Shown in pieces: positions 1 to 8,906 of a stretch of 64,000 bases of DNA. Below the pieces are notes generated by a model. It worked only from the letters and a program-made list of their open reading frames with translations, did not search any database and was not told where the DNA came from. This stretch comes from Burkholderiaceae bacterium (GTDB lineage: Bacteria > Pseudomonadota > Gammaproteobacteria > Burkholderiales > Burkholderiaceae_C). Made by a program: the position numbers and the translations under genes. Location of the stretch: positions 19,196-83,195 of the forward strand of contig JAEUOU010000018.1 in assembly GCA_016790575.1 (NCBI GenBank), read 5' to 3'. Numbering within the stretch: the stretch's first letter is position 1; every line of letters starts with the position of its first letter.

Positions 1-567
1 ATCATGATCCTGGTCGGAGCCTGGCTGCTGGAGCAGTTCCACTGGGTGCTGTATGTGTTCGGCGCCTTCCTGATCCTGACCGGCATCAAGATGTGGTGGG
101 CTGCCGGCAAGGAGGCCAGCCTGGACGACAACCCCGCGCTCAAGCTGCTGCGCAAGGTGCTGCCGGTGAGCAAGCAGTTTGACGGCGAAAAATTCTGGAC
201 CGTGGAAAACGGCAAGAAGATCGCCACGCCGCTGCTGATGGTGATCGCCCTGGTGGCACTGACCGACGTGATCTTCGCAGTCGATTCGATCCCCGCCATC
301 TTCGCCATCACCAAGGACCCGTTCATCGTGCTGACCAGCAACGTGTTCGCCATCCTGGGCCTGCGCGCGATGTTCTTCCTGCTGCAGGCGGCGGCCAGCC
401 GCTTCCACCTGCTGAACTACGGCCTGGCGGTGATCCTGGTCTTCATCGGTACCAAGATGATGCTGATCGACATCTTCAAGATTCCGGTGGCGGTGTCGCT
501 GGGCGTGGTGCTCGGCATCCTGGCGATCACGATGGTCTGGAGCGCCAAGACCGCGCCCAACACCTGA
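1..567 (+). CDS. TerC family integral membrane protein (5'-truncated by window edge)
   Basis: The frame is open from the first base, and only about the last 188 residues of what should be a protein of about 320 aa are present. Hydrophobic segments alternate with short loops, and the block DVIFAVDSIPA is the diagnostic second half of TerC/Alx proteins, with acidic residues inside the membrane. Members of this family are inner-membrane proteins linked to tellurite resistance and, for Alx/YkoY types, to manganese export. Which role applies here cannot be told from the sequence. The first in-frame ATG, at position 4, is internal and should not be taken as the start. A strong terminator follows. 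Confidence 0.9.
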   Translation: MMILVGAWLLEQFHWVLYVFGAFLILTGIKMWWAAGKEASLDDNPALKLLRKVLPVSKQFDGEKFWTVENGKKIATPLLMVIALVALTDVIFAVDSIPAIFAITKDPFIVLTSNVFAILGLRAMFFLLQAAASRFHLLNYGLAVILVFIGTKMMLIDIFKIPVAVSLGVVLGILAITMVWSAKTAPNT

Positions 568-600
568 GTCTGCCCCACCCGAGGCCGGGTGGACTTTGTT

Positions 601-641
601 GGCCGGTGGGTGCCCCAACAGGCGCCTGCCGGCCATTTTTT
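601..641 (+). terminator. Rho-independent terminator after terC-like gene
   Basis: Positions 601-614 pair with 621-634 as a 14-bp RNA stem that includes three G-U pairs. The loop is 6 nt and the stem is followed by ATTTTTT. It sits 34 nt after the TerC stop codon. Confidence 0.85.
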
Positions 642-657
642 CGATGAAAATGACCAA

Positions 658-688
658 TACCCGTCGTAGATTGGTCTTTTTGCGCTAT
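658..688 (+). repeat. 31-bp dispersed repeat, copy 1
   Basis: This copy runs from TACCC to GCTAT and is one of ten such units in the window. It lies between two convergent genes. It is among the more diverged copies: the centre reads GTAGATTGGTC instead of GTAAAAAGGTC. Confidence 0.7.
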
Positions 689-753
689 TAAAATAACAGC
701 TTACGGCCGTGTTGCGACTTGTCTTTGATCCAGGTCGCGGAGGCGTCCTGTTC

Positions 754-1563
754 TTACTGCGCAGTCCACCCGCCGTCGATGGGGATGGCCGCGCCGGTGA
801 GGTTGTGCGCGGCCGGTTCGCACAGCCAGACCACGGTGCGGGCGATCTCCGAGGGCAGTGAAGTGCGTCCGCTGGGCTGTTTCTCGCGCAACAGGTCGCG
901 GATGCCGGCTTCGCGGTCGCCGCCGAAGGCGTTGGCGCGGGCCACGATCTGCGGCTCGATGATGGCGGTTTCGGTCCAGCCGGGGCAGATGCAGTTGGCG
1001 GTGACGCCGCCCGTGCCCCGGTTGCCGGCAGCGGCGGCCTCCAGCGCGGTGACCCGCGTCAGGCCGACCAGGCCGAACTTGGCTGCCACGTAGGGCGCCT
1101 TGTTGACCGAGGCCACCAGGCCATGCACCGAGGCGATGTTGACGATGCGGCCGTAGCCGCGCTGCACCATGCCGGGCAGCGCGCGGCGGGTGGTGTCGAA
1201 AGCGGCCGAGAGGTTGACGGCAAGGATTGCGTCCCAGCGCGCGCGGGGCATCTCGGCCAGCGGCGCGGTGTGCTGGATGCCGGCGTTGTTGACCAGAATG
1301 TCCAGCGGCCCGCCGGCCAGCACGGCGTCCATCATCGCGTCCAAGGCGGCGGGGTCCGCCAGGTTGTGGTCCAGGCTCTGCACCGCGCCGGAGCCGGCGG
1401 CGGCCACGGCGGCGCAGGCCTGCGCATGCACCGCCGCGTCGGGCAGGCCGTGCAGCAGCACAGTGGCGCCGGCGCGGGCCAGTTCGGTGGCCATGGCCAG
1501 GCCGATGCCCTGGACCGAGCCGGTGACAAGGGCGCGGCGGCCCTGAAGAAAGGTGTCGCTCAT
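754..1563 (-). CDS. bdhA: 3-hydroxybutyrate dehydrogenase (SDR family)
   Basis: This is a 269-aa short-chain dehydrogenase that interconverts 3-hydroxybutyrate and acetoacetate with NAD in the cytoplasm. It carries a TGxxxGIG dinucleotide loop (TGSVQGIG), NNAG, the Ser of NIASVHG, and YVAAK as catalytic Tyr-Lys. The blocks NNAGIQH, SVHGLVA, CPGW and the GGW-x-AQ carboxy end are typical of BdhA rather than of other SDRs. The start at MSDTFL is chosen because AGGAGA lies 8 nt upstream; an in-frame ATG-less extension to 1620 has no such site. It is the second gene of an operon, 63 nt after the acyl-CoA ligase. Confidence 0.87.
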   Translation of the reverse strand: MSDTFLQGRRALVTGSVQGIGLAMATELARAGATVLLHGLPDAAVHAQACAAVAAAGSGAVQSLDHNLADPAALDAMMDAVLAGGPLDILVNNAGIQHTAPLAEMPRARWDAILAVNLSAAFDTTRRALPGMVQRGYGRIVNIASVHGLVASVNKAPYVAAKFGLVGLTRVTALEAAAAGNRGTGGVTANCICPGWTETAIIEPQIVARANAFGGDREAGIRDLLREKQPSGRTSLPSEIARTVVWLCEPAAHNLTGAAIPIDGGWTAQ

Positions 1564-1626
1564 GGCGGGTGTCTCCTGTGAATGCGGGGTGACGGTTGAC
1601 GCGATCGGGGCCGGCCTCACCGGTGT

Positions 1627-3180
1627 TCAGCCGGCGGGCGGCACGGATGCCGGCGCGCGCAGGCGCTCGCGCAGTGCGGTCTTGAGCACCTTGCCGTAGT
1701 TGTTCTTGGGCAGTTCCGGCACGATGTGCCAGGCCTTGGGCCGCTTGAAGCGGCCCATCTGCGCCAGGCAGTGCGCGTCTAGCGCGGCCACCGTCAGTGC
1801 CACGCCCGGCATCGGCACCACAAAGGCCACCACCACCTCGCCCCACTCCGGATCGGGTGCGCCGACCACGGCCACTTCGGCCACGCCGGGCGCGGTGAGC
1901 AGCACCTCCTCCACCTCGCGCGGGTAGATGTTGGAGCCGCCGCTGATGATCAGGTCCTTGCTGCGGTCCTTGAGGGTGAGGAAGCCCTCGTCGTCCAGGC
2001 AACCCACGTCACCGGTGAACAGCCAGCCGTCGCGGATGGCGGCTGCGGTCGCCTCGGGGTTGCGCCAGTAGCCGGCCATCACGCTGTCGCCGCGCACCAG
2101 CACCTCGCCGACCTCGCCGGTGGGCAGCGGGTTGCCGCTTTCGTCGGCGATGCGCACCCGCACCGGCGTCTGCGCCACACCCACCGACGCCACCCGATCG
2201 CCGTGGCGGGGGTGGGCGGTGTCGGCCAGCACGGCACGCGACAGCGCCGTGCCCACCATCGGTGTCTCGCCCTGGCCGTAGATCTGCACGAAGCGTGGCC
2301 CCATCACGCGCAGCGCGCGCTCGATGTCGGCCCGGTACATCGGCGCCCCCCCGTAGACGATGGTCTTGAACGCGCGGGCGCAGTCGGCTGCCGTGATGCC
2401 GGCGGCCTCGGCGTGGTCCACCAGGCGCTTGACGATGGTGGGCGCCGCAAACGTGGACAGCGGCCCCAGCGCCCAGCCCAGTTCGAACAGTTCCGCCGGA
2501 TCGACCCCGCCCGAGGCCGGCACCACGTGGGACGCGCCAGCCATCAGGTGCGGAATCGCGTAAATGCCGGCGCCGTGCGAGATCGGCGCACCGTAGACGA
2601 TGTGGTCCTGCCGCGCCACCGGGTCAACGTCGACGAAGTAGGTCAGGCCCATGGTCATCAGGTTGCGGTGCGTGAGCATCACACCCTTGGGCCGGCCGGT
2701 GGTGCCGCTGGTGTAGAACAGCCAGGCCAGGTCGTCGGGGCCGCGTTCGGCCAGCGGTTCCAGGGGCAGGCCCGGCATCGGCTCGAACAGCGCGTCGCAG
2801 GCCGTGGATTCAATATCGAACTGGTGCGCCAGACCCGCCAGCGGCCCCGGGGCCACGTCGGCGGTGACGAAGGCCAGGCGGGCCTGCGCGTTGTCGATGA
2901 TCCACTCCACCTCGCGCGGATGCAGTTTGGCGTTGACCGGCACCACCGCCGCGCCGGCCAGCCACAGGCCCCACAGCAGTTCCAGGTAGCGCGGATGGTT
3001 GCGCAGAAACAGCACCACCCGGTCGCCGGTGGCCAGGCCGTCGGCGCGCAGCCGCTGCGCCAGCGCCAGGCTGCGGCGCGCCCACTGGTCGTGGCTGGCC
3101 CAGGGCCTGGTGCCGAAAAAGAGGGCGGGGCGGTCCGGGTCGAGCAGGGCCTGGCGGAGCAGCAGATGAGCAAGGTTCAT
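1627..3180 (-). CDS. AMP-dependent acyl-CoA synthetase/ligase
   Basis: This 517-aa member of the ANL superfamily activates a carboxylic acid to its acyl-CoA through an acyl-AMP. The P-loop-like motif [11 protein letters not shown] is at about residue 160, YGQGE follows near 300, then FTGDVG, the hinge region with [13 protein letters not shown], and a carboxy-terminal catalytic lysine region NNYGKVLK. The substrate cannot be read from the sequence; medium- or short-chain fatty acids or aromatic acids are all possible. Partnership with 3-hydroxybutyrate dehydrogenase suggests short-chain acid or ketone-body use. A GTG three codons upstream is an alternative start. The gene diverges from a PAS-LuxR regulator. 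Confidence 0.85.
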   Translation of the reverse strand: MNLAHLLLRQALLDPDRPALFFGTRPWASHDQWARRSLALAQRLRADGLATGDRVVLFLRNHPRYLELLWGLWLAGAAVVPVNAKLHPREVEWIIDNAQARLAFVTADVAPGPLAGLAHQFDIESTACDALFEPMPGLPLEPLAERGPDDLAWLFYTSGTTGRPKGVMLTHRNLMTMGLTYFVDVDPVARQDHIVYGAPISHGAGIYAIPHLMAGASHVVPASGGVDPAELFELGWALGPLSTFAAPTIVKRLVDHAEAAGITAADCARAFKTIVYGGAPMYRADIERALRVMGPRFVQIYGQGETPMVGTALSRAVLADTAHPRHGDRVASVGVAQTPVRVRIADESGNPLPTGEVGEVLVRGDSVMAGYWRNPEATAAAIRDGWLFTGDVGCLDDEGFLTLKDRSKDLIISGGSNIYPREVEEVLLTAPGVAEVAVVGAPDPEWGEVVVAFVVPMPGVALTVAALDAHCLAQMGRFKRPKAWHIVPELPKNNYGKVLKTALRERLRAPASVPPAG

Positions 3181-3215
3181 GGGCCGCACGATAGCCGGAT
3201 GGCCCCGGCTTTGAA

Positions 3216-3235
3216 ATACGGTATGAATACCGTAT
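3216..3235. promoter_or_regulatory. Perfect 9-bp inverted repeat, probable operator
   Basis: ATACGGTAT at 3216-3224 and ATACCGTAT at 3227-3235 form a perfect palindrome with a 2-nt centre. It lies in the 69-bp gap between the divergent ligase and PAS-LuxR genes, 36 bp before the ligase ATG and 15 bp before the regulator ATG. Dimeric LuxR-type regulators bind sites of about this size, so it is the obvious candidate for control of both genes. Confidence 0.6.
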
Positions 3236-3249
3236 ATTCACCGCCGACC

Positions 3250-3780
3250 ATGCCGGATCAGGACGACTTTCTGCTGGCGCCCGCCGCGCTGTGCGTGACG
3301 CGCGAGCGACTCATCGCCCGTTGCAACGCCGCGTTTGGCGAGCTGTTCGGCTATGACACGACCGAACTGGTGGGGCAGTCGATCAGCGGGCTGTATCCGT
3401 CGCCGCAGGAGTTCGAGCGCACTGGCGCGCGCGGCTACCCGCGCATGCGGCGCGACGGCCGCTACGAGGACGAGCGCCTGATGCGGCGCCACGACGGCGA
3501 GCTGATCTGGTGCCGGGTGCGCGGCCACGCGGCCGACGCCACCGACCCCGCCCGGCACGCGGTGTGGTGTTTCGAGGCCCTGGGCCCGGTGCAGGCGCCG
3601 GCCGCGCGCCTGAGCCCGCGCGAGCGCGAGGTGGTGACCCAACTGGCACACGGCCTGACCAGCAAGCAGATCGCCCGCGAGCTGGGCCTGAGCCCGCGCA
3701 CGGTGGAAATGCACCGCGCCAGGCTGCTGCGCAAGCTGGGGGTGCGCAGCACCACGCAGCTGCTCGCGCATCTGGCCTGA
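3250..3780 (+). CDS. PAS domain-containing LuxR-type transcriptional regulator
   Basis: This is a 176-aa protein with a PAS fold at about residues 8-105 ([10 protein letters not shown], then a GELIWCR strand) and a carboxy-terminal GerE/LuxR helix-turn-helix at about 117-176 ([28 protein letters not shown]). It has no receiver domain, so it probably senses a small ligand or redox state directly through PAS. The start at MPDQDD is preferred because an upstream in-frame ATG at 3223 lies inside the palindrome. The divergent layout suggests that it controls the acyl-CoA ligase/bdhA operon and itself. Confidence 0.85.
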   Translation: MPDQDDFLLAPAALCVTRERLIARCNAAFGELFGYDTTELVGQSISGLYPSPQEFERTGARGYPRMRRDGRYEDERLMRRHDGELIWCRVRGHAADATDPARHAVWCFEALGPVQAPAARLSPREREVVTQLAHGLTSKQIARELGLSPRTVEMHRARLLRKLGVRSTTQLLAHLA

Positions 3781-3820
3781 GCGGGGGCGTGCACAACCGC
3801 ACAGGCGTGGCCACCCCCGA

Positions 3821-4444
3821 TCAGGACGGGGCCGGGGGCAAACCCAGCAGGCCGCGTCGCAAACGTTCGTCCGCAGGGTGGGCGCCGATGAACACTGCCA
3901 GGAGCGCGTCGTACAGGTCCTCGCCGGGAATCGGCGGACCTTGAAGTGCGCCGTTGATTCTCAGCTCGGTTCCCTGGCCTGGCAGATAGTCGAGCGAGAC
4001 CGTGTCCGACTTTCGCCGGGAGCCGGCCTGCTCGAACCGATCGGTCAGCTGTTGCAGGCGGTCGGCCAATCGGTCCCGTACGGCTTGCGTGCTATTGCGG
4101 GAAACCCCGCGGGTGAGCGCCTGGGCCAGTTCTCGGGCAGCCACATTGCGCAGCAAGCGAATCTCCAGACGCTTCGGTCCGCTTTGGCCACTGGCTTCGG
4201 CATGGCTGGTCGCGGGTTGGGGCAGGTATAGCGCCGCCGCATAACCGCGAATCACGGAAACGGCGCGCACCCCAAGGCCGTTGAGGCGCAGCGGCTGGCC
4301 TGCCAGCACGACCCTATCCTCGAAGGTTTGGCCTTCGAACTGGAGCGGCGCGGCCACACTGAGCGGATTTGCCACCGCGGCGAGGCTCAAGATCAGCACC
4401 CAGCGCGGGGCGCTTGACGGAAAACGGAACGAAATGGCACGCAT
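3821..4444 (-). CDS. Exported chalcone-isomerase-like domain protein
   Basis: This 207-aa protein has an amino-terminal hydrophobic segment (LILSLAAVANPLSVAA) that looks like a cleavable Sec signal. The mature part starts GQTFEDRVVLAGQPL and continues LNGLGVR, GYAAALYLP and LRLL-type strands, matching the bacterial CHI-like family. The bacterial proteins are periplasmic and of unknown function; flavonoid chemistry should not be assumed. The start at MRAISF is chosen because the signal peptide follows directly; the open frame extends 31 codons upstream without a better start. A paralogue-like protein is encoded at 21506-22072. Confidence 0.75.
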   Translation of the reverse strand: MRAISFRFPSSAPRWVLILSLAAVANPLSVAAPLQFEGQTFEDRVVLAGQPLRLNGLGVRAVSVIRGYAAALYLPQPATSHAEASGQSGPKRLEIRLLRNVAARELAQALTRGVSRNSTQAVRDRLADRLQQLTDRFEQAGSRRKSDTVSLDYLPGQGTELRINGALQGPPIPGEDLYDALLAVFIGAHPADERLRRGLLGLPPAPS

Positions 4445-4551
4445 GGGCTGATTAACGCACAGGCCGTGTGGGGCGCCGACCGGGGCGGGACGGGAACGCG
4501 CTACCATGCGCGCACTGATTAACCTGCGGGGCACCATTCCCCTTTCGAGTC

Positions 4552-5148
4552 ATGAAACGTCGATCCCTGTTAGTTCTGTCCCTGGGTGGGGCGGCCGTTG
4601 CGCTGGCAGCTTGCGGCAAGAAGGAGAGCGAAGTCCCGGCCGTACCTGCACCGGCCAAGGTCACTCCGCGTGCCCCAACCGTGGAAGCCCTGGCGGAGGT
4701 CCGGGGGTTCACCGTCGGAGCGTTGATGAGCGCGAACCCGGTCTACGTTTTTTTTGATCCGCAATGCCCACATTGCGCCAAATTGTGGGAAGCAGCCAAG
4801 CCTTTGCACAGCAAGGTCAAATTTGTCTGGGCCCCGGTGGCTTTGCTCAATGCCAGCAGCCTGCCACAGGGCGCGGCCATCCTGGGCGCCGCCGATCCTG
4901 TGGCCGCGATGAACGAACATGAGGGGTCGTTGCTGGCCAAGAAAGGTGGCATCTCGGCCCCCGGCACACCACCGGCCGACCTTGCGCAGGCCATCAAGAC
5001 GAACACGGGTCTGATGGAGGCCTTCGGGGCGACCGGCGTGCCCTTCACCGTCGCCCGCAACCTGCGTACCGGCCAGATGGCCAAAGGGGACGGTTCGATG
5101 TCGACCGCCGACCTGGCCAAGCTGATAGGGGTTGACGGGCCGCAATAG
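4552..5148 (+). CDS. Thioredoxin-fold lipoprotein, DsbC/DsbG-like
   Basis: This 198-aa protein starts with a lipoprotein signal (MKRRSLLVLSLGG, lipobox LAAC at residues 18-21) and has an alanine/proline linker. The thioredoxin fold follows, with FFDPQCPHC as a CPHC active site and a GVPFTV cis-Pro region. This is the pattern of periplasmic thiol:disulfide interchange proteins of the DsbC/DsbG group. It lacks most of the DsbC dimerisation domain, so it may act as a monomer. It is anchored in a membrane facing the periplasm. Its neighbours give no substrate hint. Confidence 0.8.
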   Translation: MKRRSLLVLSLGGAAVALAACGKKESEVPAVPAPAKVTPRAPTVEALAEVRGFTVGALMSANPVYVFFDPQCPHCAKLWEAAKPLHSKVKFVWAPVALLNASSLPQGAAILGAADPVAAMNEHEGSLLAKKGGISAPGTPPADLAQAIKTNTGLMEAFGATGVPFTVARNLRTGQMAKGDGSMSTADLAKLIGVDGPQ

Positions 5149-5628
5149 CCCGAGCCACCAGCCGCACAGGGCAGGTGCCGGGGCGGTAGTTGAGGGGACG
5201 GATCATGAGAGCGGCAAGCCCGTTTTGGCTATGGGCGGGGGAATGGACAAGCCGGCGGACGCTGCCCGCCGAGGCGAGTGCCGGAGGGCCTAGCGACCGA
5301 GGCGCTGTGGCGGGCGTGGCGACAGCAGACGCGCGCGCTGAAGCGCAATGAATTCGCGGATGCCCCACACCATGCAGGCGGGCAGCGCAAGCAGCCGGAA
5401 GAAGGGAAAGGTTCGGTTCATACAGACTCTGGACGTGGTCCCGGGGGAGCTTGGCCGAAGTTAGCGTAGCGGGTCGATATGACAGGCGTGTGAATGCACA
5501 TGGTCGACCCGGCAGGCTCAACGGACATTGCGGTCGCAGGCGTCGCCAGGCGCTATGCTGGGCGGTGAAACCCGGCGCGAATCGGCCTTCGCCTGGGCGG
5601 GAGGCGGCTGGATGCCGAATGCTTGCGA
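5149..5628. other. 480-bp gap without an assured gene
   Basis: The stretch between the thioredoxin-fold gene and the M14 peptidase gene contains no convincing long coding frame, no terminator with a T-run and no clear promoter. One short antisense frame (5290-5421) is listed separately as a weak candidate. Confidence 0.5.
5290..5421 (-). CDS. Possible 43-aa single-pass membrane peptide
   Basis: ATG at 5421 opens a frame of 43 codons ending in TAG. The peptide has a central hydrophobic stretch (FFRLLALPACMVWGI, then FIAL) followed by a basic tail with several arginines, the layout of a small positive-inside membrane protein. There is no clear Shine-Dalgarno sequence. I do not recognise it, and it may be chance. 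Confidence 0.3.
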   Translation of the reverse strand: MNRTFPFFRLLALPACMVWGIREFIALQRARLLSPRPPQRLGR

Positions 5629-6642
5629 ATGAGTTCATTGCGGTTGCCAGAGTTGCTGGCGCTCGAACGCCTGATCGAACTGGGTGGCGCCCATCTGCAG
5701 GCGCGGGATGCTTGTCGGATCGAACTCCGGGAGGGAGAAACCTTGCCGGTGCGGGTCGTGACTCTGGGCAATCCCGACCCTCAGGTTCCGGCAGTCGGCT
5801 ATTTCGGGGGCGTTCACGGTCTGGAGCGGATCGGCGCCAGCGTCGTGATCGCCCACCTGCAGAATCTGGTGATGCGTCTTTCCTGGGACAGCACACTGCA
5901 CCGGCAACTCGAAACCGTTCGCTTGGTCTTCATGCCGCTGGTCAACCCCGGCGGCATGGTTCTGGGCACCCGGGCGAATCCGAGGGGTGTCGACCTCATG
6001 CGCAACGCGCCGGTGGATGCGGACGAACCGGTTCCGTTCCTGGTGGGTGGGCAGCGTACCAGTCCGGGGCTTCCCTGGTACCGAGGCCGGGCGGGTGAAC
6101 CCCTGCAGGCTGAAAGCGCGGCCCTGTGTGCGGTGGTGGCGGAACAGTTGCTGACGAGGTCTTTCAGCCTGGCGGTGGACTGCCATTCCGGGTTCGGGGC
6201 CCGGGACCGGGTATGGTTTCCCTACGCCGGCACGCGGACACCGATCGCGCACCTTGCTGAGTTGCATGCGCTGATGAAGGTGTTCGAGCAGTCCCATGCC
6301 CATCACCGCTACCTGATCGAGCCCCAGAGCCAACAGTACCTGGCACATGGTGATCTCTGGGACCATCTGTATCGGCAGTCCCTGGCGCAGGGCCACGGTC
6401 TGTTTCTGCCGCTGACGCTCGAAATGGGCAGCTGGTTGTGGATTCGCAAGAATCCCCGGCAGCTGTTCTCGCGGCACGGCCTGTTCAATCCGCTGATCGA
6501 ACACCGCCAGCAGCGTGTCCTGCGCCAGCATCTGACCCTGCTGGATTTTTTCGCCCGGGCCGCATGCAGTCATCCGCTGTGGCTGCCGCGGGGCGAATCG
6601 CGCGCCGCGCACCACGCGCAGGCATTGCAGGACTGGTACTGA
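5629..6642 (+). CDS. M14 family zinc peptidase-like protein
   Basis: This 337-aa cytoplasmic protein of the zinc carboxypeptidase/succinylglutamate desuccinylase type has no signal peptide. Probable zinc ligands are the His and Glu of GGVHGLE (about residue 65) and the His of VDCHSGFG (about residue 187); LTLEMG near residue 266 supplies the catalytic Glu. The block PLVNPGGM is also typical. The substrate is unknown; small amide or peptide hydrolysis is the family expectation. ATG at 5629 is taken; a TTG two codons earlier is possible. It is followed after 1 nt by an alpha/beta hydrolase, so the two are probably co-transcribed. Confidence 0.75.
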   Translation: MSSLRLPELLALERLIELGGAHLQARDACRIELREGETLPVRVVTLGNPDPQVPAVGYFGGVHGLERIGASVVIAHLQNLVMRLSWDSTLHRQLETVRLVFMPLVNPGGMVLGTRANPRGVDLMRNAPVDADEPVPFLVGGQRTSPGLPWYRGRAGEPLQAESAALCAVVAEQLLTRSFSLAVDCHSGFGARDRVWFPYAGTRTPIAHLAELHALMKVFEQSHAHHRYLIEPQSQQYLAHGDLWDHLYRQSLAQGHGLFLPLTLEMGSWLWIRKNPRQLFSRHGLFNPLIEHRQQRVLRQHLTLLDFFARAACSHPLWLPRGESRAAHHAQALQDWY

Positions 6643-6643
6643 C

Positions 6644-7441
6644 ATGATGCCGCCACCGATCGCCACCGCCGCTGGACGGACCTGGGTGCTCTTGCGGGGA
6701 CTGACGCGCGACAGCCGCCACTGGGGGCGTTTTGTCGGCGAACTGCAGGCCGCCTTTCCGCAGGACCGAATCGTCGCGCTGGATTTCGCTGGCAATGGCG
6801 CGCGGTACGCCGAGCGCAGCGCCATCCGGGTGGCGGACATGGTCGAGCAGGCGCGGGCCGGACTGAGTCACAAAGGCGTCCGGCAACCGGTGTACCTGCT
6901 GGCGCTGTCGCTGGGCGCGATGGTCGCCGTGGAGTGGGCCAGTCGCCATCGGGAAGAGGTGGCGGCGATGGTGCTGCTCAATACCAGTCTGCGTCCCTAC
7001 AGCACGTTCTTCCAGCGTTTGCGGCCCGCCAGCTACGGCCCCATCCTGGCCCGGATGGCGTTGCCCGCCACGCCGCTGGACTGGGAGCAGACCATCCTTC
7101 GGCTGACCAGCAATCGTCCCGATAGGGCCATCTTGCCCCAATGGGCCGCCTGGCGGGCCGCCTGCCCGGTTCGTCGTTCGAACGCACTGCGGCAGCTATT
7201 GGCGGCGGCACGCTACCGGGCACCGGCGGGCCCGCTGCCCGTGCCGACCTTGGTGCTGGCGAGCGCTCGGGACCGCCTGGTCTCGGCCGAATGTTCCCGG
7301 ACCCTCGCCCGTCACGGTCGCGCCGACTGTGTGCTGCACGACTGGGCCGGGCACGACCTGCCACTGGATGACGGACCCTGGGTCGTACGCCAGACGGCCC
7401 GCTGGCTCGCGGAAAAGGCCGGTTCGTCAGAAGCCATCTGA
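6644..7441 (+). CDS. Alpha/beta hydrolase
   Basis: This 265-aa protein has the alpha/beta-hydrolase order: an early strand with LLRGLTRDSRHW, a nucleophile elbow LALSLGAM, an Asp in SARDRL near residue 208 and a late His in AGHDLPLDD. The elbow has Ala in the first Gly position (A-x-S-x-G), a tolerated variant. The reaction is unknown. It begins 1 nt after the M14 peptidase stop, suggesting a two-gene operon, and its 3' end overlaps the convergent 8-oxoguanine deaminase gene by 15 bp. Confidence 0.7.
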   Translation: MMPPPIATAAGRTWVLLRGLTRDSRHWGRFVGELQAAFPQDRIVALDFAGNGARYAERSAIRVADMVEQARAGLSHKGVRQPVYLLALSLGAMVAVEWASRHREEVAAMVLLNTSLRPYSTFFQRLRPASYGPILARMALPATPLDWEQTILRLTSNRPDRAILPQWAAWRAACPVRRSNALRQLLAAARYRAPAGPLPVPTLVLASARDRLVSAECSRTLARHGRADCVLHDWAGHDLPLDDGPWVVRQTARWLAEKAGSSEAI

Positions 7442-8884
7442 CTGCGCCAGCGTCACGGCCAGGCGGTTGTGGCGCTCGATCAGCGGGCCCAGATCCACGG
7501 TGGTGAGCCGACCCTCGCGCACCACCACCCGCCCGTTCACCACCGTCCAGGCGGCTTGCGGGCTGGCGCACAGCAGCAGCGCACCCACCGGGTCGTGCAC
7601 CGCGCCGCCGGCAAAGGCCAGCGTGCGCAGGTCGAACAGCGCCAGGTCGGCGCACATCCCCGGCGCCAGGTGGCCGATGTCGCGCCGGCCCAGCACCTGC
7701 GCCCCGCCGCGGGTGGCCAGCGCCAGCGCGTCACGGGCGGTCATCTCGGCCGGGCCCAGGTCACAGCCGAAGAAGGTCTGACGCCGGCCATCCGCCGCGG
7801 TGCGGGTTTCCGGCGGCGCCAGCGCGCGTCCCACGCGGGCCAGCAGCAGGGCCTGCCGCGCCTCGTTGACCATGTGGGCGGCGTCGTTGCTGGCGCTGCC
7901 GTCCACCCCCAGGCCCACCGGCACGCCCGCGTCGATCAGGCGGCGCACCGGCGCGATGCCGCTGGCCAGCCGCATGTTGCTGCAGGGGCAGTGCGCCACG
8001 CCGGTCCGGGTGGCGGCAAACAGGCTGATGCCGGCGTCGTCGAGCTTGACGCAGTGGGCGTGCCAGACGTCCTCGCCCAGCCAGCCCAGGTCCTGCGCGT
8101 ATTCCGCGGGGGTGCAGTTGAAGCGCTCGCGGCTGTAGGCCAGGTCGTGGTCGTTTTCCGCCAGATGGGTGTGCAGCCGCACGCCATGGGCCCGCGCCAG
8201 CGCCGCCGACTCGCGCATCAGGTCGCGGCTGACCGAAAACGGCGAACACGGCGCCACCGCCACCTGCACCATGGCGCCGTGGCCCGCGTCGTGGTACGTC
8301 TCGATCAGCCGCTGGGTGTCCTTCAGGATGAAGGCTTCGTCCTCGACCACCCGGTCCGGCGGCAGGCCGCCCTGGCTCTGGCCCACACTCATGCTTCCGC
8401 GGGTGGCGACAAAACGCATGCCGATGGCGCGCGCGGCCTCGATGCTGTCGTCCAGGCGGACGCCGTTGGGGTAGATGTACAGGTGGTCGCTGCTGGTGGT
8501 GCAGCCCGACAGCAGCAGCTCGGCCATCGCCACCTGGGTGCTCACCTGCACCATCTCGGGCGTCAGCCCGGCCCAGATCGGGTAGAGGCCGCGCAGCCAG
8601 GCAAACAGCTCGGCGTCCTGCACACCGGGGATGGCGCGGGTCAGGCTCTGGAACATGTGGTGGTGGGTGTTCACCAGGCCAGGCAGCACCAGGTGGCCGC
8701 GGGCGTCGATCACCTCGGCGGCGCTTTGGCGCAGCGCGGGCGGCAACTCGGTTGCCGCGCCGAGCCATTCGATGCGATTGTGGCGAACGAATATTGAGGC
8801 GTTTCGCAGCTCCCGCCCTTTGGACGGTTCGGGGTGGTCGAACGTGGCGATGCAATCAGCGTTGTGGATCAGCAGGGTGGACAT
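7427..8884 (-). CDS. 8-oxoguanine deaminase-like amidohydrolase
   Basis: This 485-aa metal-dependent deaminase of the amidohydrolase superfamily acts in the cytosol. Metal and catalytic positions are visible: HxH in NTHHHMFQ (about residue 70), His of THLAEND, His of HAHCVKL and Asp of GVDGSASND. The block HCPCSNMRLASG and the overall length match the 8-oxoguanine deaminase/hydroxyatrazine-hydrolase branch. By homology it would convert 8-oxoguanine to urate, feeding purine breakdown. Guanine deaminase activity cannot be excluded, but a separate GuaD is encoded at 38430-39707. The start at MSTLLIH follows family length; the gene diverges from hyi by only 22 bp. Confidence 0.78.
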   Translation of the reverse strand: MSTLLIHNADCIATFDHPEPSKGRELRNASIFVRHNRIEWLGAATELPPALRQSAAEVIDARGHLVLPGLVNTHHHMFQSLTRAIPGVQDAELFAWLRGLYPIWAGLTPEMVQVSTQVAMAELLLSGCTTSSDHLYIYPNGVRLDDSIEAARAIGMRFVATRGSMSVGQSQGGLPPDRVVEDEAFILKDTQRLIETYHDAGHGAMVQVAVAPCSPFSVSRDLMRESAALARAHGVRLHTHLAENDHDLAYSRERFNCTPAEYAQDLGWLGEDVWHAHCVKLDDAGISLFAATRTGVAHCPCSNMRLASGIAPVRRLIDAGVPVGLGVDGSASNDAAHMVNEARQALLLARVGRALAPPETRTAADGRRQTFFGCDLGPAEMTARDALALATRGGAQVLGRRDIGHLAPGMCADLALFDLRTLAFAGGAVHDPVGALLLCASPQAAWTVVNGRVVVREGRLTTVDLGPLIERHNRLAVTLAQSDGF

Positions 8885-8906
8885 GGCGAATGGAGGCTGC
8901 GCCACA

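Noticed and set aside
2203..3249. Long plus-strand extension of the PAS-LuxR frame upstream of 3250
   Set aside because: It is antisense to the acyl-CoA ligase gene, has low-complexity Arg/Ala/Gly content and resembles no protein; the regulator starts at 3250.
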